This document shows positions 12,180-22,768 of a DNA stretch of 64,000 nucleotides, piece by piece. The stretch is from Sorex araneus (Eukaryota; Chordata; Mammalia; Eulipotyphla; Soricidae). The translations under genes were made by a program, and so were the position numbers. The DNA lies in assembly GCF_027595985.1 (NCBI RefSeq), contig NC_073307.1, forward strand, positions 52,016,088 to 52,080,087, given 5' to 3'. A model generated the notes under the pieces. That model worked only from the letters and a program-made list of their open reading frames with translations, made no database searches and was not told the origin of the DNA. The number at the start of each line of letters is the position of its first letter. Within the stretch, counting starts at the first letter, position 1.

Positions 12180-12412
12180 CCTTATTCACGTTTTTCCCCT
12201 TCTTTTTACATTTCCCACCACCAATCTCCCAGTTTCCCTCCTGCCCTTCTCCCCCCTTTCCCCTCCCCAAGATTTCCTTTTGGGCCTTATGGTTTGTACA
12301 GATACTGAAAGATTATCAGATATATCCCCTTACCTACTTCCAATGCTCAGTTCCTGTCCACATTGATCATTTCCAACTATTACTATCATAACGATTCCTT
12401 CTCTGGTCCACA
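12180..12412 (-). mobile_element. Old L1 3'UTR fragment
   Basis: CATTTCCCACCACCAATCTC, CAGTTTCCCTCC, TTATGGTTTGTACAGATACT and CTTCCAATGCTCAGTTCCTG match the downstream-to-upstream order of the L1 3'UTR seen at 35170-35900. The extreme 3' end is missing. Confidence 0.78.
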
Positions 12413-12795
12413 TAAATCTCACTCTTATACAGCTACCAGTGCTGTGTCTAGCCTCCCTGTTTGGCCTGGGCACACCTCCCAGAACTGCCATTGTAATGAC
12501 CCCAAGCACAATCTGAATAATCCCCGCATCTACCAGGCCCAAACTGCAGCACATCCTTGGCTTTTGCATGGAACCACACCCCACTTATCAGAGAACTGCC
12601 AGAGCAGTCCCCAGACCTTCACAGCACTGCTTGGGAGACCCCAATAAATGGAGGAAGGAAGCAAGCAACAAAGAATAAAGAGAAGACTTTTGAATGGTCC
12701 TGACTGAGGGTTAATGGACCATCTCCAGCACGTTGTGAAAAGGGGCACCACACTTTCAGTGGAATGGATGGCATTGGCAATGGGCTTGTAGATCT
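12413..12795. other. Unrecognised segment splitting an old L1 3'UTR
   Basis: L1-like sequence ends near 12412 and resumes near 12800 at a slightly overlapping position (CTCAGTTCCTGTCCACATTG versus CACAGTTCTTATCCAGAGTG). The roughly 380 bp between has moderate GC and no family I know. It may be an insertion, or the two L1 pieces may be separate copies. Confidence 0.4.
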
Positions 12796-13018
12796 GAAGG
12801 AGATCACAGAGATTATCACGCTTGTTCCTTTACCTCCTTTTAGCACACAGTTCTTATCCAGAGTGATCATTTTCAACTATTATTGTGATAGTAGTCTCTT
12901 CTCTATCCCAACTGCCTTCTCCCCCAGCACTTGAGGCAGATTTCCAACTGTGAACCAATTCTCCTGGCCCTTGTTTCTACTGTTCTTGGGTACTAGTCTC
13001 ATACTTTGTGTTGCTACA
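12796..13018 (-). mobile_element. Old L1 3'UTR fragment
   Basis: CTTTTAGCACACAGTTCTTA, GATCATTTTCAACTATTATT, ACTGCCTTCTCCCCCAGCAC and CCCTTGTTTCTACTGTTCTT follow the L1 order found at 35460-35620. Confidence 0.78.
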
Positions 13019-13029
13019 GAGGCAGACCA

Positions 13030-13192
13030 GGGAAGTGGGGGGGTGGGAGGGGAGGGAAACTGGAGATATCAGTGGTGGGAAATATACACTGCCTAAGGGA
13101 CAGGCCTTGGAGCATTACATGACTGAAGCTCAACCATGAACAGATTTGCAACTGTATCTCACAGTGATTCAATAAAAAAATAAATTTTAAAA
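13030..13192 (+). mobile_element. L1 extreme 3' end
   Basis: GGAGGGAAACTGGAGATATC, GTGGGAAATATACACTG, CTCAACCATGAACAGATTTG and CACAGTGATTCAATAAAA, then an A-rich tail. The usual GTGAAGGGATG box is replaced by CTAAGGGACAGG. It lies immediately after an opposite-strand copy. Confidence 0.85.
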
Positions 13193-13501
13193 AGAATACA
13201 TTGATGTAAATTTAAAACAATGAACACCCAAGGTTTTAAGCTATCTCTTTGTTACAAGTTAACCAATAGCTTTAGCTAAGCAGATAAAACAGTATTATAG
13301 AAGGCACCTGATTATATTTCCAATATATGTAACTTAGAAATATAATAAAGCCACTTAGGACTATGAGAAAAAAAAGAGGTCACAGCAAATGTGCTTCTGA
13401 GTCCAAAAGGAGCACTGAAGATTAGCGATGGGAAGGGAATGCTTACAGGGCTTTTTGCTTCCTGAGAAGAAAATAAGATTTCAACAGTGCCACCAGGTTA
13501 A

Positions 13502-13595
13502 AGATGCTGTGGGTAAAAAGACTTGGGGTTGAAGATGCTGTGGTTGATGATGTGGTAGAAGATGCTGTGGTTGATGATGCTGTGGGTAGAAGACT
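13502..13595. repeat. Minisatellite with GATGCTGTGG core
   Basis: AAGATGCTGTGG or GATGATGCTGTGG recurs four times with TTGATGATG and GTAGAAGA spacers over about 95 bp. The units are uneven, so it is an imperfect, old array. Confidence 0.75.
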
Positions 13596-13629
13596 TCTTT
13601 AAATATCAGGATTAAAGCGCATCAGATCA

Positions 13630-14033
13630 TGTTACCTACATTTCTAAAAATATATATTTATCTTTTTTTAATTGATGTTCTGTAGTTTATAATGATATTG
13701 ATAATAGCATCACATGCACATAATTTGAAACCCAAACCCTTCACCAGTGTGCCCCCCACCCTAATTCCAGGGCTCGAGATCCTTCCTTCTCAGCCCCCAC
13801 AACTCAATTGTATGGATCAGTTCTCCCATGATGCTGTCTTAGACCTTTGTTGCTACCTTGCTGTGTATCTTTAAGTCCCAGTACCGCATATGAGAGGATC
13901 ATTCTACCTCTGTCCCTTTCCTTCTGACTGACTGCATTCGGCATGGTATCCTCTCATTCCATCTATGTTGCTGCAAATTGCATCATTTTGTTCCTTGTTA
14001 GAGTTGCATAGTATTCCATTGTGTATATATAAT
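13630..14033 (-). mobile_element. Old L1 3' region, part 1 (split by SINE-B)
   Basis: The plus strand shows CCCTTCACCAGTGTG, CTTTCCTTCTGACTGACTGC and GCATAGTATTCCATTGTGTA, the hallmark order of the L1 3'UTR into the ORF2 C-terminus (complement of YTMEYYA). It continues after the SINE-B at 14034-14284. Confidence 0.82.
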
Positions 14034-14284
14034 ACGGACTGGAACCATAGCACAGCAGGTAGGGCATCTGCCTTGCATGTGGCCAACCCAGGTTTGATTC
14101 CTCCGTCCCTCGCAGAGAGCTCAGCAAACAACTGAGAGTATCCTGCCCACACAGCAGAGCCTGGCAAGCTCCCTGTGGCTTATTTGATATGCCAAAAACA
14201 GTTAACAACAAGTCTCACAATGGAGACGTTACTGGTGCCCGCTTGAGCAAATCGATGAACAATGGGATGACAGTGATACAGTGA
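14034..14284 (+). mobile_element. SINE-B, full length, inside L1
   Basis: Head GGACTGGAACCATAGCACAG, B box CCCAGGTTTGATTCC, body GCCTGGCAAGCTCCCTGTGG and 3' end GTTACTGGTGCCCGCTTGAG through GATGACAGTGATACAGTGAT. The end is a short TACAGTGAT-type repeat, not poly-A. It lands in the L1 ORF2 C-terminal segment, so it is younger than that L1. Confidence 0.95.
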
Positions 14285-14400
14285 TATATATTACAATTTC
14301 TTGATCCACTCATCTGTATTTGGGCACTTAAATTGTTCCATATCTTAGCTATTGTACTTTGTGGAGCAATGAATATATAGAGGATATAAATTCAGAGAGG
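14285..14400 (-). mobile_element. Old L1 3' region, part 2
   Basis: GATCCACTCATCTGTATTTG, GGCACTTAAATTGTTCC and AGCTATTGTACTTTGTGGAG continue the L1 ORF2 C-terminal complement interrupted at 14034. Confidence 0.75.
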
Positions 14401-15374
14401 AATATAAAGGATATATAGATGCACATATATCCTTTCAAATTAGTGTTTTTGTGCTTTGGGAATAGATGCTAAGAGGTGATATTTAGCTGGATTGTATAGT
14501 AGTCCTACTCCTAATTTTGGGATAGATCATGTTGTTTGCAGTTATCTTAAAGTACATAAGTGTGTTCATTTTCTCACTCATTTTCAAGGGACACTCATCT
14601 CTGTATGTTTAAGTTGGATCATCTGATCTGCATTCTTTAATTAAAATTATGCTTACCAAAAATGTAGTTATGTATATTCCTCAACCTGTTTCTGCCATTG
14701 TACTGATTTAAGGTAAAAAATAGTCTTTTGTAAAATACATCAATTAATGATGAATTATTCTTCCAAACTCTACAAAAGTCCTCATTACATTAGAAGCTTT
14801 CTTTATGATGCCTAAATTTTGTATTTTAGACACAGACACAAACAAAGCAGAGGAATATGTTTTTTTCAGATTCTGGTTTCACTTAAATTTCTTTTTCATG
14901 TGTCATTTCCTATGTAATTCAATGGCCTTTTCACCTAAATTATATCTTTCATTTTAAGAAGTATTAATTATTGTTTCATTAAAAGAAAATATTCCTTTCT
15001 TATATTCACATTTGTCTTAAAGAGACTCCTCGGTATGAGAACATTTTCTTAAGATTCCTCAAGCCTGATGAGGGCAAGAATGACAAAATTAACATTAACA
15101 CATGTAGCCTCAATTTATTTTTCTACCTCTGTCCCTCACTTTTTTCTGTCTTATTCCTTTCTTTTTCCATTTATATTCCTGACCAAAGATTAGTATGCTC
15201 CTCATTTTATACCAACTTCATAAGTACATAGACAGATAAGAACATATTTACATTATGTCATATATGTTGTATATTTTCATATATATTTTTGTTCTGTTTC
15301 TCTTTAAAGTTGATTATGCAATTATAGTTTATACATGGGTGCTATAAACCTGAAATATTCACTTTATAAATGAA
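14401..15374. other. Unique AT-rich intergenic sequence
   Basis: No gene or repeat is recognised up to the TSD of the full-length L1. Confidence 0.45.
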
Positions 15375-15390
15375 CCTAAAGACAATTTTT

Positions 15391-15853
15391 TTTAATTTTA
15401 TTTATTTTTAATTAGAGAATCACCGTGAGGGTACAGTTACAGATTTATACACTTTTGTGTTTATACTTCCCTCATACAAAGTTCGGGAACCCATCCCTTC
15501 ACCAGTGCCCATTCTCCACCACCCGTAAACCCAGCATCCCTCCCACCCTCCCCAATCCCATCTCCCCCCCACCCCACCCTGCCACTGTGGCAAGGCATTC
15601 CCTTCTGTTCTCTCTCTCTAATTAGCTGTTGTGGTTTGCAATAAAGGTGTTCAGTGGCCGCTGTGCTCAGTCTCTAGCCCTCATTCAGCCCGCAACTCCC
15701 TTCCCCCACATGGCCTTCGACTACAATGTAGTTGGTGATCGCTTCTCTGAGTTGACCTTTCCCCGGAACGTGAGGCCAGCCTCGAAGCCATGGAGTCAAC
15801 CTCCTGGTACTTATTTCTACAGTTCTTGGGTGTTAGTCTCCCACTCTGTTATT
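15391..15853 (-). other. L1 3'UTR
   Basis: The plus strand runs from the T-rich tail complement through AGAGAATCACCGTGAGGGTA, GTTCGGGAACCCATCCCTTC, a short CT tract (about 15606-15620), GTTGTGGTTTGCAATAAAGG and the ORF2 stop region. A G-rich tract (minus strand of 15540-15590) is present, as in other mammalian L1 3'UTRs. This is the reference against which I identified the truncated copies elsewhere. Confidence 0.9.
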
Positions 15854-18800
15854 CTATATACCATAGATGAGTGCAATCTTTCTATGTCTGTCTCTCTCTT
15901 TCTGACTCATTTCACTCAGCATGAAACTTTTCATGCCCATCCACTTAACTACAAAATTCTTGACCTCCTTTTTTCTAACAGCTGCATAGTATTCCATTGT
16001 ATAGATGTTCCAAAGTTTCCTCAACCAGTCATCCGTTCTGGGGCATTCGGGTTTTTTCCAGATTCTGGCTATTGTAAACAGTGCTGCGATGAACATACAT
16101 GTGCAGATGTTGCTTCGATTGTACTTTTTTGCCTCTCTGGGATATATTCCCAGCAGTGGTATTGCTGGGTCAAATGGGAATTCAATATCTAATTTTTTGA
16201 GAATCGTCCAAATTGTTTTCCAGAAGGGCTGAACCAGTCGGCATTCCCACCAGCAGTGAAGAAGGGTCCCTTTCTCCCCACATCCTCTCCAACAGCGGTT
16301 GCTTTTGTTCTTTTGGATGTGTGCTAGTCTCTGTGGTGTGAGGTGGTATCTCATGGTTGTTTTGATCTGCATCTCTCTGATGATTAGTGATGCAGAGCAC
16401 TTTTTCATGTGCCTTTTGGCCATTCGTATTTCTTCCTTGGTAAAGTTTCTGTTCATTTCTTCGCCCCATTTTTTGATGGGGTTGGATGTTTTCTTCTTGT
16501 AGAGTTCAACCAGTGCTTTATATACCATTGATATCAACCCCTTATCTGATGGGTATTGTGTAAATATCCTTTCCCATTCTGTGGATAGTCTTTGGATTCT
16601 GGTCAATGTATTTCTTGCGGTGCAGAAGCTTTTTAGTTTAATGTAGTCCCATTTGTTGATCTCTGTTTTTACTAGATTGCTTAGTTCCGTGCCACCTTTG
16701 AAGATACCTTTATCTTCAATATCGTGGAGGGTTTCGCCAACATTGTCTTCAATGTACCTTATGGTTTGTGGTCTAATGTTGAGGTCTTTAATCCATTTTG
16801 ATCTGACTTTTGTGCATGGTGTCAGGTCAAGGTCTAAACCCATTTTTTTGCATGTGGTTGTCCAGTTGTGCTAGCACCATTTGTTAAAGAGGCTTTCCTT
16901 GCTCCACTTCACATCTCTTGCTCCCTTATCAAAGATTAGATGGTCATACATTTGGGGTTGTGTGTAGGGGTATTCCACCCTGTTCCATTGGTCTACGGCT
17001 CTGCCTTTGTTCCAGTACCATGCTGTTTTAATTGTTACTGCTTTGTAGTAAAGTTTGAGGTTGGGGATGGTGATGCCTCCCATCATCTTTTTCCCAAGAA
17101 TTGTTTTAGCTATCCTTGGACGTTTGTTATTCCATATGAATTTTAGGATTGCTTGATCCATTTCTTTGAAGAGTGTCATGGGTATATTTATAGGGATCGC
17201 ATTGAATCTGTATAATGCTTTAGGGAGTATTGCCATTTTGACAACATTGATTCTCCCTATCCACGAGCAGGGTATATGTTTCCATTTCCTCATGTCCTCT
17301 TTGATTTCATGGAGTAGCGTTATGTAGTTTTCTTTGTAAAGGTCTTTTACTTCCTTGGTTAAGCTGATTCCGAGGTACTTGATTTTCTGGGGCACGATTG
17401 TGAATGGGATTGCTTTTTTCATGTCCCTTTCCTCTGCCTCATTGTTTGCATATATGAAGGCCATGGATTTTTGGGTATTGATTTTGTAGCCTGCAACTTT
17501 ACTGTATAAGTCTATTGTTTCTAAGAGTTTCTTAGTAGAGGTTTTAGGCTTCTCTAGATATAGTATCATGTCTTCTGCAAATAGTGAGAGTTTGATTTCT
17601 TCCCTTCCTATCTGGATGCCCTTAATCTCTTTTTCTTGTCTGATAGCTATCGCAAGTACTTCCAGTACTATATTGAAGAGGAGTGGTGAGAGTGGGCATC
17701 CTTGTCTTGTGCCTGATCTCAGAGGAAAGGCCCTTAGTTTTTCCCCGTTGAGGATAATGCTTGCCGTAGGCTTGTGATAGATGGCTTCGACTATCTTGAG
17801 GAAAGTTCCTCCAAACCCCATTTTGGCGAGGGTTTTCATCATGAAAGGATGTTGGATCTTGTCAAATGCTTTCTCTGCATCTATTGATATGATCATATGG
17901 TTTTTATCTTTACTTTTGTTGATATGCTGGATTATGTTGATTGATTTCCGAATGTTAAACCATCCTTGCATCCCTGGGATGAATCCCACTTGGTCGTGAT
18001 GTATGATCTTTTTGATGAGTTGTTGGATCCTATTTGCCAGTATTTTGTTGAGGATCTTCGCATCGGTGTTCATCAGGGATATTGGTCTGTAATTTTCTTT
18101 CTTAGTGATGTCTTTGTTTGCTTTTGGTATTAGGGAGATGTGTGCTTCATAGAAACTGTTTGGGAGATTTCCTGTTTTTTCAATTTCCTGGAAAAGTTTG
18201 AGGAAAACAGGCAGCAGGTCTTCTTTAAATGTTTGGAAGAATTCGCCAGTGAAGCCATCTGGGCCTGGGCTTTTGTTTTTGGGGAGGTTTTTGATCACAG
18301 CTTCAATTTCCTTAACATTGATGGGTCTATTCAGGTATTCCAAGTCTTCTTTGTTCAGTCTTGGGAGATTGTAAGAATCGAGGAATCCATCCATTTCTTT
18401 TAGGTTCTCCTGTTTTGTGGCATATAGACTTTCGAAGTAGTCTCTAATGATCTTTTGAATCTCACTGGTTTCTGTTATGATGTCCCCCTTTTCATTTCTG
18501 ATTCGATTTATTAGGGTTCTTTCTCTTTCTTTCTTTGTGAGTCTTGCTAGCGGTTTATCAATCTTGTTTATTTTCTCGAAGAACCAGCTCTTTGTTTCAT
18601 TGATCTTTCGGATTGTCTTTTTGGTTTCCATGTCATTAATTTCTGCTCTAATTTTTATTATTTCTTTCCTTCGATCTGGTTTGGGTTCCCTTTTCTGGTC
18701 CTTTTCTAAGGTCTTGAGTCGTGAAGTCAAGCTGTCTATGTGGGCCCTTTCTTCTTTCCTGAGGAATGCTTGGAGAGCTATAAATTTTCCCCTTAACACG

Positions 18801-19670
18801 GCTTTAGCTGCGTCCCATAGGTTTTGGCAGCTCGTGTCTTCATTCTCATTTGTTTCTAAGTATTTTTTGATTTCTTCCTTGATTTCCTTCCTGACCCACT
18901 CATTGTTCAACATTGAATTGTTTAATTTCCAAGTGTTTGACTTGATTCTCCGTGTCAGTGAGTGGTTAGCTTCTATCTTCAGCGCATCGTGGTCTGAAAA
19001 GATGGTTGATACAATTTCTATTTTTCCGATTCTATTGAGGTATGTTCTGGGGCCCAGTACATGGTCTATTTTAGAAAATGTTCCGTGTGCACTGGAAAAG
19101 AATGTGTATTCTTTCTTTTGGGGGTGTAAGGCCCTGTATAGGTCTATTAGGCCTCTCTCTTCAATTTCTTCTTTCAGAGTCAGTGTTTCCTTGTTGAGTT
19201 TTGTTCTTGTCGATCTATCTAGAGGCGATAAGGCCATATTGAAGTCTCCGACTACTATTGTGCTGTTAGTGATGTCCTCTTTGAAGTCTGCTAGGAGTTG
19301 TTTTAAATATTTAGCTGGTCGCTCATTAGGTGCATATATGTTTAAGAGTGTGATTTCTTCCTGTTGAACATATCCCTTGATAAACAGAAAATGACCCTTT
19401 TAATCTTTTAATCTTTTTCAACCTGAAATCTATGTTGTCGGATATTAGGATGGCCACTCCAGCTTTTTTACGGGGGTTGTTTGCTTGCAGGATTGTTTTC
19501 CATCCTTTGACTTTGAGTCTATGTTTACTCTGTTTGTTCAGGTGTGTTTCTTGCAGGCAGCAGAATGATGGGTTTAATTTCTGGATCCATTTTGCCACTC
19601 TGTGTCTCTTGATGGGTGCATTTAGGCCGTTGACGTTGAGAGAGATTATTGTGATAGGATTTTGTGTCAT
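15854..19670 (-). pseudogene. L1 ORF2 (endonuclease-reverse transcriptase), inactivated
   Basis: ORF2p nicks target DNA and reverse transcribes L1 RNA. The best start is the ATG at 19670, giving MTQNPITIISLNVNGLNAP as in other L1s; upstream in-frame codons have only a GTG. Endonuclease residues are visible: QETHL, GDFN, DRST and SDHDALK (near 18990). RT motifs follow: [23 protein letters not shown] (near 17880), [13 protein letters not shown], then motif C reading FAED instead of FADD (17573-17575 is GAA). The C-terminal Cys region [18 protein letters not shown] is present. Lesions are a net +1 frameshift near 19396-19412, at an 8-bp tandem CTTTTAAT, and an in-frame TAG at 16871-16873 replacing the Trp expected after NKWC. 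Length is otherwise that of a normal ORF2 (about 1270 residues). Confidence 0.95.
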
Positions 19671-19712
19671 ATTTCTGTGGTATTTGTTGTTTTTATGTGG
19701 CTCCACCTTGTC

Positions 19713-20675
19713 TTACAGTAGCCCCTTGAGACCTTCTTTCAAGTTTGGTTTTGAGTCTATGAAGGACCTGAGCTGTTGTTTATCCGAGAAGTAGTGTATG
19801 GTTCCTTCGAGTTTGAGTGAGAGTTTAGCCGGATAAAGTATTCTTGGTGAGGCATTCATTTCGTTGAGTCTTTTCACTATGTCCCACCATTGTCTTCGGG
19901 CTCGGAGGGTTTCCTCTGACAGGTCTGCTGTAAATCTGAGGGGTGCTCCTTTGTATGTAATTTCCTTCTTTGACCTTGCTGCTTGCAGAATTGTGTCTCT
20001 ATCCATAGCATCCGTCATTCTGACTATGATATGCCTTGGAGTCTTTTTATTCGGGTCTCTTTTTGCTGGTACTCTTCGGACTCCTTGTATCTGGATGCCT
20101 GCCTTCTCCAGCTCTGGGAATTTCTTAGCAATGATGTCTTTGACTGTGTTTTTTTCATTGGGGTTACTTCCCTGTGGTTCTGGTACTCCAATGATTCTTA
20201 TGTTGTTTCTCTTGAAGTCATCCCCCAGGGCTCTGATTCGCTCTATAGCCATTTTGAGGTCTTTGGCCATGATTTGTTGTTGTCTATAAGCTTTCTGCAG
20301 CTCATCTTCCAGGTCGCTGATTCTTTCTTCAGCTGTAGTCATTCTACTGTTGAGGGCATCTAGTGAGATTTTTATTTCATCTACCGATTCCTTTATTTGT
20401 GAGATTTCCGTTCGAAGATTTGAAATTTCTGCTCTCATTTCTGCTCTCATTTCTTCCTGAATTTTCTTGGTAGACCGTTCCAGCGCTTCATTCATCTCCT
20501 CCCTTAGTTTATTGGATGTCTGTTCCATGGTTGCTTGGAGTAGGTCGACTCTCCTCCAGATCTCCTCTCTAAATTGTTTATCTGAGAGGTCATAGATGTG
20601 AGTAGCCCCCATTGATGTTTCTGGAATTTTTTCTTCTCCCTCTCTTGGTGGAGGGGATTTTCGCTGCTTCTTCAT
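19713..20675 (-). CDS. L1 ORF1 protein (RNA-binding chaperone), intact
   Basis: 320 codons with no lesion. ORF1p coats L1 RNA in the cytoplasmic ribonucleoprotein and has nucleic-acid chaperone activity (family knowledge). The N-terminus is basic and proline-rich (MKKQRKSPPPREGEEK). Residues of about 50-150 form a long charged coiled coil, including a 12-bp internal duplication that gives EMRAEMRAEIS. An RRM-type segment begins at RNIRIIGVPEPQG (about residue 157). The C-terminal domain shows RHIIVRMTD, DRDTILQAAR and ADLSEETLRARRQWW. The stop lies about 45 bp before the ORF2 ATG, the usual bicistronic L1 arrangement. Expression would come from the monomer promoter. Confidence 0.96.
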   Translation of the reverse strand: MKKQRKSPPPREGEEKIPETSMGATHIYDLSDKQFREEIWRRVDLLQATMEQTSNKLREEMNEALERSTKKIQEEMRAEMRAEISNLRTEISQIKESVDEIKISLDALNSRMTTAEERISDLEDELQKAYRQQQIMAKDLKMAIERIRALGDDFKRNNIRIIGVPEPQGSNPNEKNTVKDIIAKKFPELEKAGIQIQGVRRVPAKRDPNKKTPRHIIVRMTDAMDRDTILQAARSKKEITYKGAPLRFTADLSEETLRARRQWWDIVKRLNEMNASPRILYPAKLSLKLEGTIHYFSDKQQLRSFIDSKPNLKEGLKGLL

Positions 20676-20973
20676 ATTGTTACGGAAGTATAGAGCTGGA
20701 GCTCTGTAGTTATTTGTTCCTTTTTCCTTCTTCTGGAAAGAAGGTTTTCTGATCGTGCTAAACTTCCGTTATTAAATGAGAGCTTTTATAGTGTCAGACT
20801 AAGCTAATGGCTATTTTGTGTGTTAGAGATTGCAAAAGTGAATTTTCAAAAACATACAAGTACTGATTGAGCTGAGGTAACAAAGAATAACTGCGGCCGC
20901 TCTGAGAGGAGGCCACGCCCACTTTTAGACCACGCCCACTAACATACAGGACACGCCCCCAGTGTCTTCCTGC
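20676..20973 (-). other. L1 non-monomeric 5'UTR
   Basis: This connects the monomers to ORF1. The ORF1-proximal part is AT-rich. The distal part (20893-20960) is GC-rich, with repeated CCACGCCCACT or GACACGCCCCC motifs, which on the minus strand are GGGCGTGG boxes of the Sp/KLF type. Confidence 0.8.
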
Positions 20974-21234
20974 GAGGGCGGGCCGCAGTTAGGGGGCTCG
21001 GGGAGGAGCCGGGGCGCAGAGGACACGGGCTGGGGCGGCTGGAAGGTCTCGGGGAGTCCAGGCGGCGGGAAGCGGGGCGCGGGAGGGCGTGGCCGAGGGT
21101 CCGGGAAGGTACCTGAGAGGGCGGGCCGCAGTTAGGGGGCCCGGGGAGGAGCCGGGGCGTAGAGGACACGGGCTGGGGCGGCTGGAAGGTCTCGGGGAGT
21201 CCAGGCGGCGGGAAGCGGGGTGCGGGAGGGCGTC
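20974..21234 (-). promoter_or_regulatory. Tandem-monomer L1 promoter (143-bp period)
   Basis: The block GAGGGCGGGCCGCAGTTAGG starts at 20974 and again at 21117, a 143-bp period. The second unit is partial (118 bp) and ends exactly at the TSD, as expected when reverse transcription or transcription starts inside a monomer. The units are nearly identical and CpG-rich, with repeated GGGGCGG and GGGAGGGCGT. By analogy with mouse L1 monomers, they probably provide Pol II promoter activity and a target for CpG methylation. The Pro/Arg/Ser-rich frames here are composition artefacts. Confidence 0.88.
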
Positions 21235-21250
21235 CCTAAAGACAATTTTT

Positions 21251-21846
21251 AAAATCAAAATTTCAATAATGAAGCTCAATGTTTTTACTTACATAAATCA
21301 AATTTGTATTTTGCTTTAGGGAATGTAAGACTAATACAAGTCTTACAAGAATGTGAGACTAAGACAAAGTAGCCCTATACATAAAGATTTTTAATAAAAT
21401 TTAGTGAAGACATACCACTCCCTGAGGAGTCCTTTACTTCACATTAAATAAATATGAGAAGAAGTCTACTTAAAAATTACAGGGGTCCAAGAATGACAAA
21501 CCCTTGTCCACGTATTGTAAAACTGAGATTATTACTAAGTAGGTAGATGGGAGAAGTGGGCTAAAAGAAATCTAAGGAACCAGAGAGATCTTGGGCAATC
21601 TTAACAGTAGCAAAGGTGCAATAACTGTACATCAAAATCATAAACATTAACACTATTGAAAATATGTTTGCAAACTGATAATAATAACATAGAATAATAG
21701 GGTCAGGGAGATGGATAAAAGAACAGGAGCTCCTGTTTAGAGTGTCAAAAACCTGGGTTTTCGAGGCCGCTATTGTGACCACATGACCTCATATCTCTTC
21801 ATTTTCAGCAATGCAAAACAAATTATCAAATGCTTCCTTTCCAGCA
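21251..21846. other. Intergenic sequence, no gene seen
   Basis: AT-rich. 21698-21785 faintly resembles a decayed SINE-A head (GGGTCAGGGAGATGGATAAA, AACCTGGGTTTTCGAGGCC), too weak to call. Confidence 0.4.
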
Positions 21847-22157
21847 GGTCCGACTTTTGGTGGAGGGGAAACTCCAAAAAATAATAGTGAGTTTTTTGTT
21901 GAAATATTGAATGTAATCAAAGTAAAGACAAAGTAAAGTGAAATTTATCAGCTACACAGGCAGGGTGGGGTGGGGGGTTGGGGGGGTGAGAAGGTGGGGG
22001 GATGGTTTACTATGGTTCTTGGTGGTAGAATATGTGCACTGGTGAAGGGATGGGTGTTCAAGCATTGTGTAACTGAGACTTAAGCCTGAAAGCTTTGTAA
22101 CTTTCCACATGGTGATTCAATAAAAAATAAATAAATAAATAAATAAAAATTTAAAAA
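21847..22157 (+). mobile_element. Short L1-tailed element, copy 1
   Basis: It starts GGTCCGACTTTTGGTGGAGG, continues with CAAAAAATAATAGTGAG and ATTGAATGTAATCAAAGTAA, then a G-rich tract, GTGCACTGGTGAAGGGATGG, CTTTCCACATGGTGATTCAA and an (AAAT)n tail. The 3' half is homologous to the L1 3'UTR. The 5' half is not found in the full-length L1 here. It starts at the same base as the copy at 22769-23070. Confidence 0.85.
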
Positions 22158-22182
22158 AGGAGAACAACAACAATAACAAAAA

Positions 22183-22262
22183 CCCCTGGGTTTGATCCCT
22201 ACCACCACGTGGTCAGGGGAACACCAGAACACCATTGAGTATGCCTCCCTGCACACACACAA
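22183..22262 (+). mobile_element. SINE-A fragment
   Basis: CCTGGGTTTGATCCCTACCA, GTGGTCAGGGGAACACCAG and CATTGAGTATGCC correspond to the B box and body. The head is missing. Confidence 0.5.
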
Positions 22263-22417
22263 ACACAAAGAACACTATGGTTATTTTTAGGATATATAGA
22301 GTACCAAAACTGAGTACTCTATATGATAAAGGGTTGCAGTTTTAAAGTTTGTTACATTGAAAGGATGCTACAGAAATTATCTCTGAAGGTATAATCTTTA
22401 CGTGCTACATTTAAACA

Positions 22418-22598
22418 CTGGATGCTGCAATAGTACAGCAGGTAAGGTAGTTGCCTTGCTTGTGGTGGCCAATCTAGGTTCAATCCCTGGTATCCCATTT
22501 AGTCAGTCCCCTAAGTACCACAAGGAGTAAATTCTGATAACAGAATCAGGAGTAAGAGCTAAGCATTGCTGAGTGCATCTCCAAAATACAAGAACAAA
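22418..22598 (+). mobile_element. SINE-A, moderately diverged
   Basis: GATGCTGCAATAGTACAGCA, CTAGGTTCAATCCCTGGTAT, AAGGAGTAAATTCTGATAAC and CATTGCTGAGTGCATCTCC are in order with an A-rich end. Confidence 0.85.
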
Positions 22599-22768
22599 AA
22601 CAACGTTGAATTCAGAAGTGCTCTGCAAGGGAAATAGAAAAGCAGTTTTCTAGGGAAAAAAAGTGGGAAGGGAAAGGAGAGCCGGGGAAATGAACCGCTA
22701 GAGAAGGTTGCATGCATATCATCTTCATGATGTTCCATGAAGGTGCAAAGAATAAATGCAGACTTTTT

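Larger units (their letters stand above)
15391..21234 (-). mobile_element. Full-length LINE-1 retrotransposon
   Basis: About 5.84 kb on the minus strand: monomeric GC-rich 5'UTR (20974-21234), non-monomeric 5'UTR (20676-20973), intact ORF1 (19713-20675), damaged ORF2 (15854-19670), 3'UTR (15391-15853) and a short A-rich tail. A perfect 16-bp TSD, CCTAAAGACAATTTTT, lies at 15375-15390 and 21235-21250. The perfect TSD and complete 5' end indicate a recent insertion. The family is the one whose 3' ends litter this window. It probably cannot move by itself because ORF2 carries a frameshift and a stop codon. Confidence 0.97.

Noticed and set aside
15629..16192. 187-codon plus-strand frame
   Set aside because: It is antisense to the L1 3'UTR and ORF2 C-terminus, with no family resemblance.
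18477..19367. 296-codon plus-strand frame
   Set aside because: It is the antisense shadow of L1 ORF2; its hydrophobic composition mirrors Lys/Glu-rich codons on the other strand.
20939..21319. Pro/Arg/Ser-rich frames on both strands in a GC-rich island
   Set aside because: They lie in the tandem L1 promoter monomers; GC richness removes stop codons. The CpG island belongs to the L1, not to a host gene.
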